Shown here: piece after piece, positions 11,272 to 23,800 of the stretch
Position numbering within the stretch: position 1 is the stretch's first letter
How the letters are laid out: each line of letters starts with the position of its first letter
NCBI GenBank assembly: GCA_002633025.1
Contig: NMRB01000010.1
Coordinates: 615,686 to 679,685 of the forward strand
Direction of reading: 5' to 3'
Source of the DNA: Notospermus geniculatus
Taxonomy: Eukaryota > Nemertea > Pilidiophora > Heteronemertea > Lineidae
Length of the DNA stretch: 64,000 bases
Notes under the pieces: generated by a model
The model's database searches: none
Told to the model about the DNA's origin: nothing
What the model saw: the letters and a program-made list of their open reading frames with translations, nothing else
Position numbers and translations under genes: made by a program

Positions 11272-11357
11272 GCCGCGTGAAGCGTCCTTTTATCATTTTC
11301 AGGAAATGAGGAATGTCGCGTGAAGCGTCCTTTTACCATTTTCAGGAAATGAGGAAT
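11272..11357 (+). repeat. 43-bp tandem duplication carrying a 3' splice-site-like signal
   Basis: Units 11272-11314 and 11315-11357 differ at only two positions. Each contains a pyrimidine stretch followed by tcattttcag or ccattttcag, that is, a potential splice acceptor, then gaaatgaggaat. Confidence 0.8.
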
Positions 11358-11421
11358 TATGTCTTTAAGTTGGTGGTGAGTGTAGTCACCACAGTCTACA
11401 GTCGTCAAATTTCTTTTCCAG

Positions 11422-11969
11422 ATGCCCCGTTACCAAAGGCTGTCGCAGAGATGTTTCATACCGAACGACGACGTAAGTCACATTCCGTCTCCATATTCTT
11501 GGCACGTGACTTCCTGGGGAGTGGACAATCCACTCGACCTTTTCCCGTCTTGTCCAGAAGACCCTTCATTCGTCCGCCTTACCCGCTACACTGGTCTCTT
11601 TTAATTGCAGGCACCGAATGTCGCCGTCGGAAGTTCTTGGCGTACGTTGAAAGACAGCATTATGAATGCTGGCAAGCAGGCGAAGACCCTCCAGGCGTCT
11701 TTGATATCGACCTAGCGGCCATGGACAAGTTTCCAGACAATGACATTCGGGTTACCATGCCTCCTCCGCGCCCATGGCCCGAACTGGAACCAGAGTCTGA
11801 CACCGAATCTGACGCGGTGTCGGACTGGGATTCCGTGCCTGACATTGTGACTGACAGTGAGCTCCTCAGGTCAGAAAGTTGCGAGACGACGTCCGATTCC
11901 GATGTAATTGACATAACCAATGCTGACCTTGACGCTAATACAAAAGCCAAGGACGTTCCCGACATATGA
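11422..11969 (+). CDS. unrecognised small spliced gene with acidic tail, 5'-partial
   Basis: Two exons are supported: 11422-11472 (acceptor tttccag, donor gtaagt) and 11611-11969 (acceptor taattgcag), ending in TGA at 11967-11969. The 138-bp intron is a multiple of three, so the frame also stays open unspliced. Spliced product: APLPKAVAEMFHTERRR, then TECRRRKFLAYVERQHYECW, then an acidic Ser/Asp/Glu-rich tail (PELEPESDTESDAVSDWDS). The exon needs one base from an upstream exon; a donor-like ggtggtgagt at about 11376 is the nearest candidate, but its phase does not fit cleanly. An internal ATG (GAG ATG TTT) near 11451 could start a shorter protein. I do not recognise a family. The basic block before an acidic tail suggests a nuclear or nucleic-acid-associated protein, which is inference only. 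Confidence 0.4.
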
Positions 11970-12696
11970 AGGGGAAAGATCTGAAACACCCATGAGACCA
12001 CGATCACCGACAGAGACACCGAGGCCTCGCGCCGACAACCAGACCATGGGCGGGCGCGGGCATTGCCGACACTGGACTGACAACCAAAAAAGGGACCAAT
12101 TCAGCGGCTTTATGACTGACTATCATACGCACAACATTTCGAGGCCCTGACTGAATTCCATCACGCCCAACTATTTTCAGCTCAATAGAATCAGTGTTCC
12201 CGCCAGGTTTCTGCAATTGCAGTCTAGAGAGAACACGGCTGGCTTTCGCCGTCGTGCCTCGCTGTCGGCCACTGTGTCTTTGTCCAAAACTGCGACCCGA
12301 ACCGTGGCGCGGGATAGAAAAGAGGAACCTGGTAGACGTTAAGAACCGTTTTTGAAGACAGTACGGAAGCGAATTACCTCAATAATTGCCTGCAAGGGGG
12401 TTATATTTTGATTGGGGGTCTTACATGGCTTACATTTTGATTTCCTTCGATTATCGTTTCTCGGTCGAAGCCGCGAGATTGCGAATCTGGGAATCGCCGC
12501 AAAGACTGCGGAACAACGGCTGCCTGCGCAAGATTAATTTCCGGCTAAGTAGGTCGCCTCCCTAGTGGCTGGTGCTCAAACTATATCACGAACGTTCTGT
12601 CTACGTGCCCATGAAATATTCCGATCACCGTGTACATAACGTTAATACTAAATCAGTGAATTAACGAATTGGTGTGTCAATCAACGATCAAAATCA
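11970..12696. other. 3' flank and intergenic DNA
   Basis: Possible 3' UTR of the upstream gene. No recognisable exon or RNA gene. Confidence 0.25.
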
Positions 12697-12950
12697 AGGA
12701 ATGGGTCTATTACCTTTTGGATCAACGGATAATGGATCGATAAGTAAATTGGGCGAAGGATCATCGGATCAGTAGTCAATTAATACATCATGGATCAATA
12801 AGTCATTGGATCATGGATTACGGATCGATAAGTAATTGGATCAGGGATCAAAGGATCAGTAAGTCATCGATCAACGGATCGATAAGTAATTGGATCAGGG
12901 ATCAAAGGATCAATAAATCGTTGATCAATAAGTTATTGGATTAAGGATCA
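12697..12950. repeat. degenerate GGATCA-rich tandem repeat
   Basis: About 250 bp built from variants of ggatcaataagtaattggatcagggatcaaa. Two nearly identical segments of about 60 bp lie around 12820-12880 and 12880-12935. It ends shortly before the foldback at 12983. Confidence 0.7.
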
Positions 12951-12982
12951 CTATAACATGACAATGGCCCATTGATCAATTA

Positions 12983-13112
12983 GCGTGTTCGTTTACTCAC
13001 TCGGGCTTCCCCGGAGTAAATTTTTGAGCGGTAAGGCGCATGCTCAATACAGCCCCATTCCGAACGCTGTGGGTCTCAACCAGGGGAGGCCCGGGTGAGT
13101 AAACGAACATGC
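12983..13112. mobile_element. foldback element just upstream of the SRD5A1-like start
   Basis: Left arm 12983-13014 (gcgtgttcgtttactcac...) and right arm about 13080-13112 (...gagtaaacgaacatgc) are inverted copies with a few mismatches, giving a stem of roughly 30 bp around 65 bp. The right arm ends 7 bp before the ATG at 13120. No clear target-site duplication. Confidence 0.65.
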
Positions 13113-13119
13113 TACTTGT

Positions 13120-14800
13120 ATGGCGGAGAGCGTTACGAAAGCAAAGAACCAGTCTCAGAATTTTGATTTTCGCATAAGCGATATGTGCAGTAAGTTGCGC
13201 AGTCATGAAATCGCAGCTGATCAAAACGATACTACATGTACTATGCTGTCGGTCCAAAATGAAGAAATCTTCATCAGTATGCTATCCTACGTGATAATCG
13301 TGATGGGCATATTGGTTAACATCATACTCTACAAAATCCCGGCCCCGTATGGTCGTTATTACGATGGTAGCCCGATGTGGGGTTTCCAAGGGCAAATGAA
13401 CGGAAAAGTTGGTTGGATTTTGCAAGAACTTCCTGCACTGCTTATCCCTGTTGGATGTATCCTGCTTCAGCAGGGACCCCTTCCATTTAACCAGTATGTT
13501 GCTAATTACGTGCTGCTGGCGTTGTTCACTATGCATTACTTCCAGAGGTAAGTAGGCCTAGCCCTAGGCCTGAACTACTAGTATATTCATAGGGGCCCCT
13601 CGGAGGAATTATACTCTCAACTGTCAGTATAATTCGATCCTCCAAGCATGACGTTTTGCTCCTTTCTTGTTTAGGCCTACTCAACTGATGCTTTTTTCTT
13701 CACCTCTAGGTCAATAGTCTTTCCAATTCTGATCCGTGGTGTGAAACCATCCCCCTTTGTGACAGTCTTCCTCGCATTTGTGTATTGTGTGATGAATGGA
13801 TACATTCAGGGAAGAACACTCACAAGATATGCTGAATATCCAGGAGACTACATCTACAATCCAAAATTTATCGCAGGTAATGTCAGGTGAAAAACATTTT
13901 TCATGGAGCAACTTCAACTATCCGTATAATCTGTGGAAAGAATTATACGGATAGTTGAAGTAGCTTTGGATCAGTCAGAGGAACTGTTCATGCTCAAAGA
14001 GACAAGCAGGGCTTGGGTTGCAAGTTAGGTACGGTATGAATTTGGTGAGCACTAGTGAAGGTATTCAATGTACTACATGTAGTACCGGTATGTGGGAGAT
14101 ATGAAATGATATATCATAAAATGCCAATAATGGGATGATTGGTCATTTTACAGGGTGCACTCTTTTCTTATTTGGGATGCTTGTTAATTTGCACTCAGAC
14201 AACATCCTACGAAACCTTCGAAAACCTGGCGAAACTGGATATAAAATCCCCAGAGGTAAGAAGTATTCCCCATTTTCCTTGAATCGTTCATAGTTCATAA
14301 TCCTGTAAGCCCTGATGGGGCAATATCATTTCATTTCTGGTTTAATTGTTCCATCAGAAAGAATATTGGCACGGGGAGCTTGAAGATTATTTCTCATCGT
14401 GATTTTAGGGGGAATGTTTGAGTATATCTCAGGAGCAAACTTTTTTGGTGAGATTGTTGAGTGGATGGGTTTTGCCATTGCCTGTTGGAACCTACCTGCC
14501 CTGTCATTTGCCGTCTTCACATTCTGCAATCTGGTACCAAGAGGATATTCGCATCATCAGTAAGTTCCTTGTTATCAGACAACCAGGTCATATCACTTCG
14601 TAATTGTCATGAATTGGCAAGATGTGTTGGATGGGGCAACACTGTATCGGCCTATGATGGCAGAAGTATGAAGCAAGACTGTTCATCTGTTTAAATCAAC
14701 CAATAACAAATTGTTTTGCCATTTCTTTTCCAGGAGCTACCTAAAAAAATTCGAAGATTATCCCAAGAATAGGAAAGCAGTGATTCCCTTTATATTCTAA
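13120..14800 (+). CDS. SRD5A1: steroid 5-alpha-reductase (3-oxo-5-alpha-steroid 4-dehydrogenase), SRD5A1-like
   Basis: Five exons: 13120-13547, 13710-13876, 14154-14255, 14409-14559, 14734-14800, all with GT-AG borders and matching phases (915 nt, 304 aa, stop TAA 14798-14800). The enzyme is an integral membrane reductase of the endoplasmic reticulum that reduces the delta-4 double bond of 3-oxo-steroids using NADPH. Diagnostic stretches are APYGRYYDG, MNGKVGWILQELPALLIPV, KPGETGYKIPRGGMFEYISG, ANFFGEIVEWMGFAIACWN and the C-terminal SYLKKFEDYPKNRKAVIPF, the family's conserved end. Several hydrophobic helices span the middle. The five-exon plan matches what I recall of vertebrate SRD5A1. The first ATG gives about 45 residues more than the usual 259; the in-frame ATG at 13243 (MLSVQNEE) would give 263 and is the likelier start. 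An invertebrate copy may act on other sterols. Confidence 0.92.
13602..13644. repeat. imperfect hairpin in SRD5A1-like intron 1
   Basis: ggaggaattatact and agtataattc...atcctcc form an inverted repeat related to the perfect palindrome at 44911-44949, so the two are copies of one small foldback family. Confidence 0.55.
13911..13961. repeat. hairpin in SRD5A1-like intron 2
   Basis: Perfect 20-bp arms, 13911-13930 (acttcaactatccgtataat) and 13942-13961, around an 11-nt loop. Confidence 0.75.
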
Positions 14801-17800
14801 TGAACATACTCTTGCAAATACAATATGAAATGTACATATCCATGATGATCTCAGGTCGCGGAACCATACTCAAATCTTCAGTTGATGAAGTCTAATTTCA
14901 GTGGGAGCCACTGTGTGGAATTTGTTCTTTTTATACTGGCCACAATGACAATCAAATACATGTATGTATCCTATTGGAACATTTTATCATCTGCAAATAA
15001 ATTTATTGACCAATACTCTCAGTCTCTGGTGCTCCTTGATCTCACAAAAATACCCCACGCATCCATGTGAAGATTATCCTGGCCCATGACATTTTCAGGG
15101 AGGATGGAATTGGAAATCGATGTCCCTAATTCAGAAACCAATTTGGTTGTAGAGGGTGGTTTGTAATGTAGTACCGGTAGGTAGGAAGATCTACCGGTAG
15201 GGCTACTGCTGAGTCTGGAATGCGGGACAGGTGGATCTTTTTTTTATGTCGTTGCAATGATATCAGGTCGTTTCGTTACACGGCCTTTTCGTTACATTGT
15301 TTGGTCGTTTACACGTACTTTCGATATTGAATGTATTATAGCGAATAAGGCCGCCCCGCCGATCTGGAGAGTATTAAAAGAGCAGTCATTCAAGTAAATA
15401 CCTGTTTACTGGAAAGGAATAGGCAAACGAATTTAATTGGTATGACTGGAAAGAGCATTCTTCTTGGATTACAGCCAAATAAGTTTTTGACGAATGCAAG
15501 CAGAGGTTTGGGAGAAATGGACTTTGAAATAATGATCTCTGTCAGATTGAAATGCTGAAGTCGCGATTAAGCGCGCCAGAATTCCGCGGGAACACGCGTT
15601 CGGCATATCTTGAGCGGACTATAACTTCTTGGAAGGAGCGCCTGGGTAGGGAGGGAACTTGAGTGAATGACCAATGGGAAATGGAACAGAATGAAAAATA
15701 ACGAAAAGATTCGTTGAAGTTCTCGCTAACTGGAATCCGCGCCGAGTAGCAAACCTCCAAGAGGACGGTAGCGCCGCGGGAGTTGAACGCCGCCAAAGAC
15801 GGGGTGTGGCGAAAGACTGGAACGACACGGTAACCTTCTACATAGGCTAGGCCTATCCTATCCCCGTTCTGTTTATAGTAAAGTTTCGCACAAGCAAGTA
15901 ATAAGAAAAAGTCTTGAATTAAAGTTAAAACGCAGCTATTCGCCACAATAAATTTGGTATGAAGGCGTGTAGGGGAACGACCAAGAGCCTAAAAACGACG
16001 AGTAACAGGCACCCTAAACCGGTATCCAGTTCCACCGTGCAGCACGTTAGGAACTGGTGTCGGGGTCTCGAAACCGGAAGTGTGGTCGGAATTCCTACCC
16101 ACACTCCTTCGCAGAGGTCAGTGCTCCACTACGTTACGCTATACTGACTCTGCCAACATACGGCCGAACTATTTCCATATCCTCCGCGGCGCCCACGATT
16201 GGGCTGCCAGCACTGGAAACTCCAGTGAAAACGCTGAATTACAAGTGTTTTGGATGCCTCTCAACAATCCTTATTTTCTTTGGCCAGAAAGTTCAAACAT
16301 TCAAGCTGTTTTGGTCTTAAAATCAACTGTTCATCGTATCTTTTCACACATCTCTCCAAAATCGGATCCACGCTGTCAAAACAGTAGCACGTGTCAATGT
16401 TTACAAACACGGAGATCATGTGCCGAGTATCTGGCCTCTGATTGGCCGAGCGCCGAGACGGCTCACGGCATTTGCTCGAAACTGCGCAAAGTAGTGCGCA
16501 AAATTCCTAACATCAAATTAATGTTTTCCTCCATATTATCCCAGTTTGTGGCTATAGAATGAACTAATAACGATTATCAAAGTCATTGGATGCGTTTGAC
16601 GCTAATATTTTAATCTGAAAAGTGGTTTTGCAAGAACCTTGCAGAAGTGAAGAGGGCGTTTGTTTCCAGAGGCATTATTAGCGACCGCCATATTGTGGAG
16701 CGAAATGCATTCTGGGAACCAGTTTGATTCCTACCAGGCAGGATGCGCGCGCATCAGTTAGCAGACCTGTACATCATGCCTACATCGTGTACATCTGTGT
16801 GCAGCGCTCTAACGGCAAGCTACAGGAGTCGAATTGAGATAGCAGGGTGGTTTCTTCAACGGATTATCCCCAGGATGTTTATCTAATGACACAAAACATC
16901 GCTGTGATAGGTCACTGAGTGTTTATCTCGCTGACATTCGTTGCACTACCTCGCTGAATGTTCGAAGCGAGAAATGTTGGACGCCAGACGCCATCTTGGA
17001 AACTTGGCTTCTTTGGGGAATACCTGCCGCCGATACGTCATCAGAGAGGATTCGTATTCTGATTGGACGTGTTCCGACGAATCGCAGCCAGAATCAAGAG
17101 GGCGACAGTAGTCTCTTAAATCGGCAGATGTAGAGACTACTCTGTGGTCTACAGGCACCCATGGTATTCATATTTTACAGTGGAGTGCGTTTCGTTTTCC
17201 AGGGCAGATAACATACTTGCTCATCAAAACTCCCCAAATTTATTTCTATGAAGACCAGTATCGACAATGTCATGATGTTGGTGACCACAGTGTTCCTCTG
17301 CATCAAAACGAACTGCCGAAGACATATTATCCTACGGCCCGGTGAGAATCGATTCCATTATTGGGCTCGCCAACGCCAACTGAATCGCGCCTGCGCAGTC
17401 AATGGCGGCCATTTCGAATTCATTTCATCAACATTGTCATTTTTTGTTCGAAAATACGCAAATAAACACGCAAAGGTGTCACATAATATTTATTCATGAA
17501 TAAAGAAATACTCTGGTAATCGTCTTTGCTTGATTCATTATGGGAATCTTTCTAAAAAACTCGGACTGTTGTTGCTAGCTAGGCTAGGCCTCTGCGCTGC
17601 ACTGCAGCAGGCTAGGGCTAGGCGCTGCTGTGCTGTGCTGCTGCGCCGCGGTGGTGTGTGCATAGGCCTACAGGCTACCGGTACATGCATGAATGTGAAT
17701 GTATGATGTAGGCCCTATGTGTGTGTGCATTGGTGTGTACAATGCAATGCACACTCACAATGCATTTTAGGCCTATTTGCATGCACTTCCATTTCCAACC

Positions 17801-17868
17801 AGACCAGAGTGCCAGCAGATGTCCTTCCCTGGCTGATGTGATTGATTAAATTATTTTGCAGATCCACA
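14801..17868. other. intergenic DNA between the SRD5A1-like gene and KNL1
   Basis: Begins with the SRD5A1-like 3' UTR. Short open frames at 15542-15946 (minus) and 16057-16562 (plus) have no recognisable content and no splice context. The last 500 bp before KNL1 are rich in taggcctag-type words and probably include the KNL1 promoter and an untranslated first exon, since the first coding exon begins after a splice acceptor at 17861. Confidence 0.35.
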
Positions 17869-20800
17869 ATGAAGAATAAAAAGAAAGAGCGCCGTTCATC
17901 AGTAAGTATATTTTATAGGCCTAGTAGCATGAGTAGGCCTAGGCCTAGGGGGTAGCGGTGTTAGCCTATAGCGTAGGCTCCTAGGCCTCCTACTTATTAG
18001 GTACCGGTAGGGCTAGGACTGTAGCGTAGTGGTCTGTTGTTGGCCTACCAACCTTAATCTCATTCCTTTTGTTTTCTTAAAATGAATTGAAGAGATATGG
18101 TGGCGCTAAAAGCAAAGTTTTTGTCTCGTTATTCTTGTAGAAAAATGTACAGGAAATTTTTCACCTAAAATGATGTCAATGACATCGTTTCGGTACAACC
18201 GCTTGCAGTGCCGACCTGTTGGGATCAATCGCTGGGTGGGTTCCCCATTGCAAAAAATCATGGATACCGCCACGTTGGATTAAATCCCTTCCTCTCCATC
18301 CTTTTTGATTAATATAGCCTCAAGATGTAGCAATAATAATGCAGGCTGCCTGCATTATTATTGCTTATTGAACTATGATCTCAAGACAATGTCTGACTTC
18401 ATCATACAATTTATTCTCAGATTTTAAAACCCGGGAGAGGTGCTCTAGCTGACCTAGATACAAACTCTGTAAGTAGAAGTTGATCTTTCATAAATCTGGG
18501 ATTCTCACGGTCACACACACTTGACTGATGACTCCTTGAAGATTTCTTCAATGTTTTCTCAGAGATTTCTCGAACTATCAGCCATTTATCAGAGGCTAAT
18601 CATGTTATTGTTTAATTCACATCAATGGCTTCACTGTATGGACCTTCACAATTTTCTGCACTGATCAGCATATATATGCACTGACAAAGAATATGAATTT
18701 GTGCAGTTACAATCATTTTTGTCTTCAATTTCACAAGGATGATGTCACCTGTGTCACGGAAGAATATAGGAAGAGACGATCGAAAAGGGTTAGCTTTGCT
18801 GAGGTATCAGAATGCAGGTAAGTCGCATTGGTGTATGTTTCATATGAGAATTTTTTTGGGAGAAGTTTGTTCGGGATATGTAAACTCTAAGAAGTGTGGC
18901 ATTACTTAACGTACATATGTGCTATCATCAGTCATTCACTTCACTGTAGTACTCGTAGTAGTCTAAACCACAGGAGGATGTGTTACTCTGTAATATTTTC
19001 TTCGGGTGTAACCTCATTTTATAATAAAACTGTTCCATTTCCAGGGTATTCAGTACCGAAGGGATAGGCCTACACAATGATGGAATTCAAGGTAAGAAAA
19101 ATTACACAGTGGACAATCCATTGTTACCAGTGATCTGTCTGCTTCATGCTTCAACAATAAGGAGATCGCTGGTCTGGTTTTGAACTAAATGTTGTTGGTA
19201 TGAATCAGTATGAAGGGTGTCGTGTGACTGTGTGTACATTACTACATTGTATTCAGTTAGATTTTTTTGGTGGTATAACAAGAAACCTGCAGGTGAGTTT
19301 ATAATGAAACCAATGCTGTGGCATATATGTAGGTAGGCTTATTCCCTGATTTCAATCAGTAAATAATGCTTCTTATGGATGGTAGAGAGTTTTTACCAAT
19401 AATGGGTTCATTTCCTTTTAGGTCTGGATTCACTTTTAAATGGCCCACTGATTGAAAAAGAGAATGCACAACTCAATGAGAGGTAAGAGTAAAGACACTG
19501 ACAAACCATGCCAATTTTCTATTTTTGCTGTGTCTGTTTATTGTCCCTCCACAATGCTCTGTTAGGGGTTTGATAAGAAGATAATACATTTGATGAATGA
19601 AGTGATGGTTTTTATGTGTCTTCTCTGTCTTCACCAAAGCAGGTTGAGTTGAGTGTCACCAGAAAGAAGAAAGGTGTAAATCTATACCCTCCAACTTCAC
19701 TTGTCATGAGAAGTTTCCATTGACCATGCTTTGCTTATTCAGTTTCTTTTGTATTATAGGAACATTGAATTGTTCGTACCAGAGCAGACCTTTTCCACAG
19801 AGGAGAACCTCACAAAGGCTGAAAAAGTCAATACTCTGATCAACCGACACTCAACACAGTACTTTGAGTATGAAAAGGAAGACCCTACACCGAGGACAGA
19901 CACAAGAAGTTTCTTGCAGCGACTAAAAGGCAATCAAGCATCACCTGGGGAGGCACAAGATTGTATGAATCTTGATATGACTATCATTTCTTCAACAGGT
20001 GTTGGTGAGATGGATATGACTTCTTGCATTGAAGCAGAACAGGCCAAGTCATGTGATGCCCAGGATCCTGACACATCCAGGTACCTCCGTGGCAATCGCA
20101 CTGTTATGTTCAGTAATGATGATTCTGACTGTGGAATGGATTTTACATCATGCGTAGATGCAAGTATTGTATGTGAAGATCGGGAAGATGTGAAGGTAGA
20201 CACAAGAAGTTTCCTGGCAAAACTTACTTCACAGCCATCCGCACCAGAGTCTAGGTTCTTGGCAAATAGTACTGACAACTTGGAATCGGAGAAAAGCAGG
20301 CCTGCTCACTTTTCAGGGAGTCAGGATTCTTCTAGGTCTGAAAAGCAAGATACTTTCAGCTTCTTGGCAAAGTTAGGTGGAAAGCAAAATACTGCTGGTT
20401 CTTTGTCAGTGTCAGGATCAGAAAAGAGAGATACTGCTAGTTTCTTGGCAAACTTGAATGTGTCTAAATCAACTAACTTTGCAGGGAGTCAGGATTCCTC
20501 CATGCCTGAAAAGCGAGACACTCGCAGCTTCTTGGCAAAGCTAAGTGCAAACTGTGGAAAGCAAGATACTGCCAGATCTTTGTCAAATTTAGATAAGTCA
20601 GGACCTGAAAAGAGAGATACTGCTAGTTTCTTGGCAACCTTGAATGTGTCTAAATCTGATAGGGATGACTCTCTCTTCCCTGATGATCTTGGCGGGGCTG
20701 ATGACTCAGTTGAAATGACTGCATGTCTTGATACTGCCATATCAATGCATGATGAAGATCTACCAAATGGTACAAGTGATGAAATGGAAATGACTGAGTG

Positions 20801-23800
20801 CTTTGCTGGAGATGATCATATGGTTGAAAATGCTAAAGACTGTTCTCAGGTCCTTAGTGAAAATATCAGAAGGCGGCCACTTGGTGATATCACTGACAGT
20901 ATCAGTGTGAGCAATGAAGAAAGAAATACTGAGATGGGGTCTGGCAAACAGGTCGAAAACCCAGCAAACATTCTTGATCACCATGTTGTGCCATCCGCTA
21001 TCAACGAACTGAAAAGAAAACTAAAACGTAAATCTGATCGAAAAGGAGGGGATGAAACCAGGGTATTTGGGATTGAAGTCGATGGCAATATGGATTTCAC
21101 TACCTGTGTCGGAGGTCTTGAAAAGTCTATTGTAAATATGGATAAAACCAAACTCTTTGGAGCTGAGCCAACCAGTGCTATGGAAATGACTACCTGTGTT
21201 GGAGGTTTTGAAAAGTCCACAGGACAGTTGGATAAAACCAGACTGTTTGGGTCAGAGCCAACCAGCAATATGGAAATGACCACCTGTGTTGGAGGTCTTG
21301 AAAAGTCTACTGTACAGCAGCTGGATAAAACCAGGTTGTTTGGAGCTGAACCAAGTAGTAATATGGAAATGACTACCTGTGTTGGAGGTCTTGAAAAGTC
21401 TGCGGTACAGTTGGATAAAACTAGACTGTTTGGGCCTGAGCCAACCAGCAATATGGAAATGACTACCTGTGTCGGAGGTCTTGAAAAGTCTATTGTAAAT
21501 ATGGATAAAACCAGACTCTTTGGAGCTGAGCCAACCAGTGCTATGGAAATGACTACCTGTGTTGGAGGTTTTGAAAAGTCTACAGGACAGTTGGATAAAA
21601 CCAGACTGTTTGGGTCTGAGCCAACCAGTAATATGGAAATGACTACTTGTGTTGGAGGTCTTGAAAAGTCTACACTACTGTTGGAAAAAAACAGACTGTT
21701 TGGGTCTGAGCGAAGAAGCAATATGGAAATGACTGCCTGTGTTGGAGGTCTTGAAAAGTCTACAGTACAGTTGGATAGAACCAGGCTGTTTGGAGCTGAA
21801 CCGTGTAGCAGTATGGAAATGACCACCTGTGTCGGAGATCTAGAAGAAAAGTCTACACTGCAGTTGAATAAAACCAGGCTGTTTGGGACAGAGCCAACCA
21901 GCAATATGGAAATGACTACCTGTGTTGGAGGTCTTGAAAAGTCTGCAGTACAGTTGGATAAAACCAGACTGTTTGGGTCTGAGCCAACCAGCAATATGGA
22001 AATGACCACCTGTGTCGGAGGTCTAGAAAAATCTACACTACAGTTGGATAAAACCAGACTGTTTGGGGCAGAGCCAACCAGCAATATGGAAATGACCACC
22101 TGTGTCGGAGGTCTTGAAAAGTCTACTCTACAGTTGGATAAAACCAGGTTGTTTGGAGCTGAACCAAGTAGCAATATGGAAATGACTACCTGTGTTGGAG
22201 GTCTTGAAAAGTCTGTGGTACACTTGGATAAAACTAGACTGTTTGGGGCTGAGCCAACCAGCAATATGGAAATGACTACCTGTATTGGAGGTCTTGAAAA
22301 CTCTACAGTACATATGGATAAGACTATGGCAGTTGAAAGTGAGCCAGCTGATGATATGGACATAACAACCTGCGCTGCACTTTCAAAGAAATCAACAAAA
22401 TATGCAGATAAAAGAAATTGTATCGGAGAATTGGAGAAATCGACTGCACAGCTTGATAAGACTACGATGTTTGGTGCTGAACCTGCCGGAAATATGGACT
22501 TCACAACTTGCATTGGGGATTTGGAGAAATCAGCTGCACAGCTTGAAAAGACCAGGATCTTTGGGGCTGAGCCAGCAGGAAATATGGACTTCACAACTTG
22601 TATCGGAGGTTCGGAGACATCGGTTGCACAGCTTGACAAGACCAGGATGTTTGGGGCTGAGCCTGCTAGTAATATGGATCTCACTACCTGTGTTGGCAGT
22701 TCGGAGAAGTCAAGAGGAGAGCTTGACAACACTACGGTATTTGGGGCTGAGGCTCAGGGCAATATGAACCTCACTACCTGTGTTGGAGGTCTTGAAAAAA
22801 CTGTTGTGGAGGATGTATCCATTGATAACGAGGACTCAGATGATGATGTCATCACAAGCACTTTGCCACAGATTCCCCTGGAGTCGTTCGCTGTTGTATC
22901 GAATGAAGAAAATGGTCGTTGTTGCAGAGTATCATCAGATGAGGGTCTTCCATCAGTGTGTGTTGACAAGGTAGACATGGTAGATGTTGGAGATGAAACC
23001 GTAGCTGGTTCTGTTGAAAGTGGAGAGACAGAAGACAACGTCATTAGCTGTTCGATGCCACAGTCCTCTGATGTTTCCACCATGAAAAAGAAGGAATATG
23101 CAGAACTTGAGAGGCAATTGAGTCCAAAACGCAGTATTGACTTGGATGATGATGGTGACCATGTTGACAAGAAGGCTAAAGTGATGGTTGATGATGCTGG
23201 GAGAGACTGCAAAGAGGATAAAGCATTTGAAAAACCTGCCACTGAACACAGGACAGAAAGAGTTGACCCTATTACTCCAGGTATGTCAATATCACAATAT
23301 GTGCTCAGCTGGTTCACTAATCTCACTTCTTCTGCAGGTCTTCCATCAAACCTTCTACAACTTCTTGATTTAACTTTCAGACAAGAGTGTACAGGAGGCT
23401 GAAGTTCCCATAGAGGATAATATCCTATCAGAAAACCCCCCAGATGACTTTGACAGCATTACATTTGAATTGCCAAGCTTCCTCAGCCAGACTGTGGGGG
23501 ATATCTCTGTTGGTCCTGCAGCCAAGTCCCTTCTGTCTAACATCACAGCGAACAGCGTAAGTACCTTTTAGAAATTGTGTCAAATTTCCTTATCTACATT
23601 AAGAGCAAGATTGATTTTGTGCTACTGTGCTTGCAGCTGTTTCAGCAAATAGGATTATGATAACTTGGAAGTTATGCCAGGGTACATTTTCCCAAAAGAT
23701 ATTTACCAAAGGTTTGTCCTGTATTCAGACTTCTATTTATGGGAGTTTGCATTTGTGATCTGGTGTGAATGATGAGAATGTTTTTCAGGTGCTGTATCAA

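Noticed and set aside
12697-12950. Regularly spaced GGATCA repeats resembling a CRISPR-like array
   Set aside because: Units are degenerate and directly adjacent without unique spacers, in a eukaryotic genome.
15542-15946. 134-codon minus-strand open frame
   Set aside because: Overlaps another minus frame of similar quality, has no recognisable content and no splice signals.
20978-22732. 584-codon open frame on the minus strand
   Set aside because: It is antisense to the KNL1 MELT array. A 90-bp repeat without a stop in that frame stays open over all units, and the sense strand has clear KNL1 evidence.
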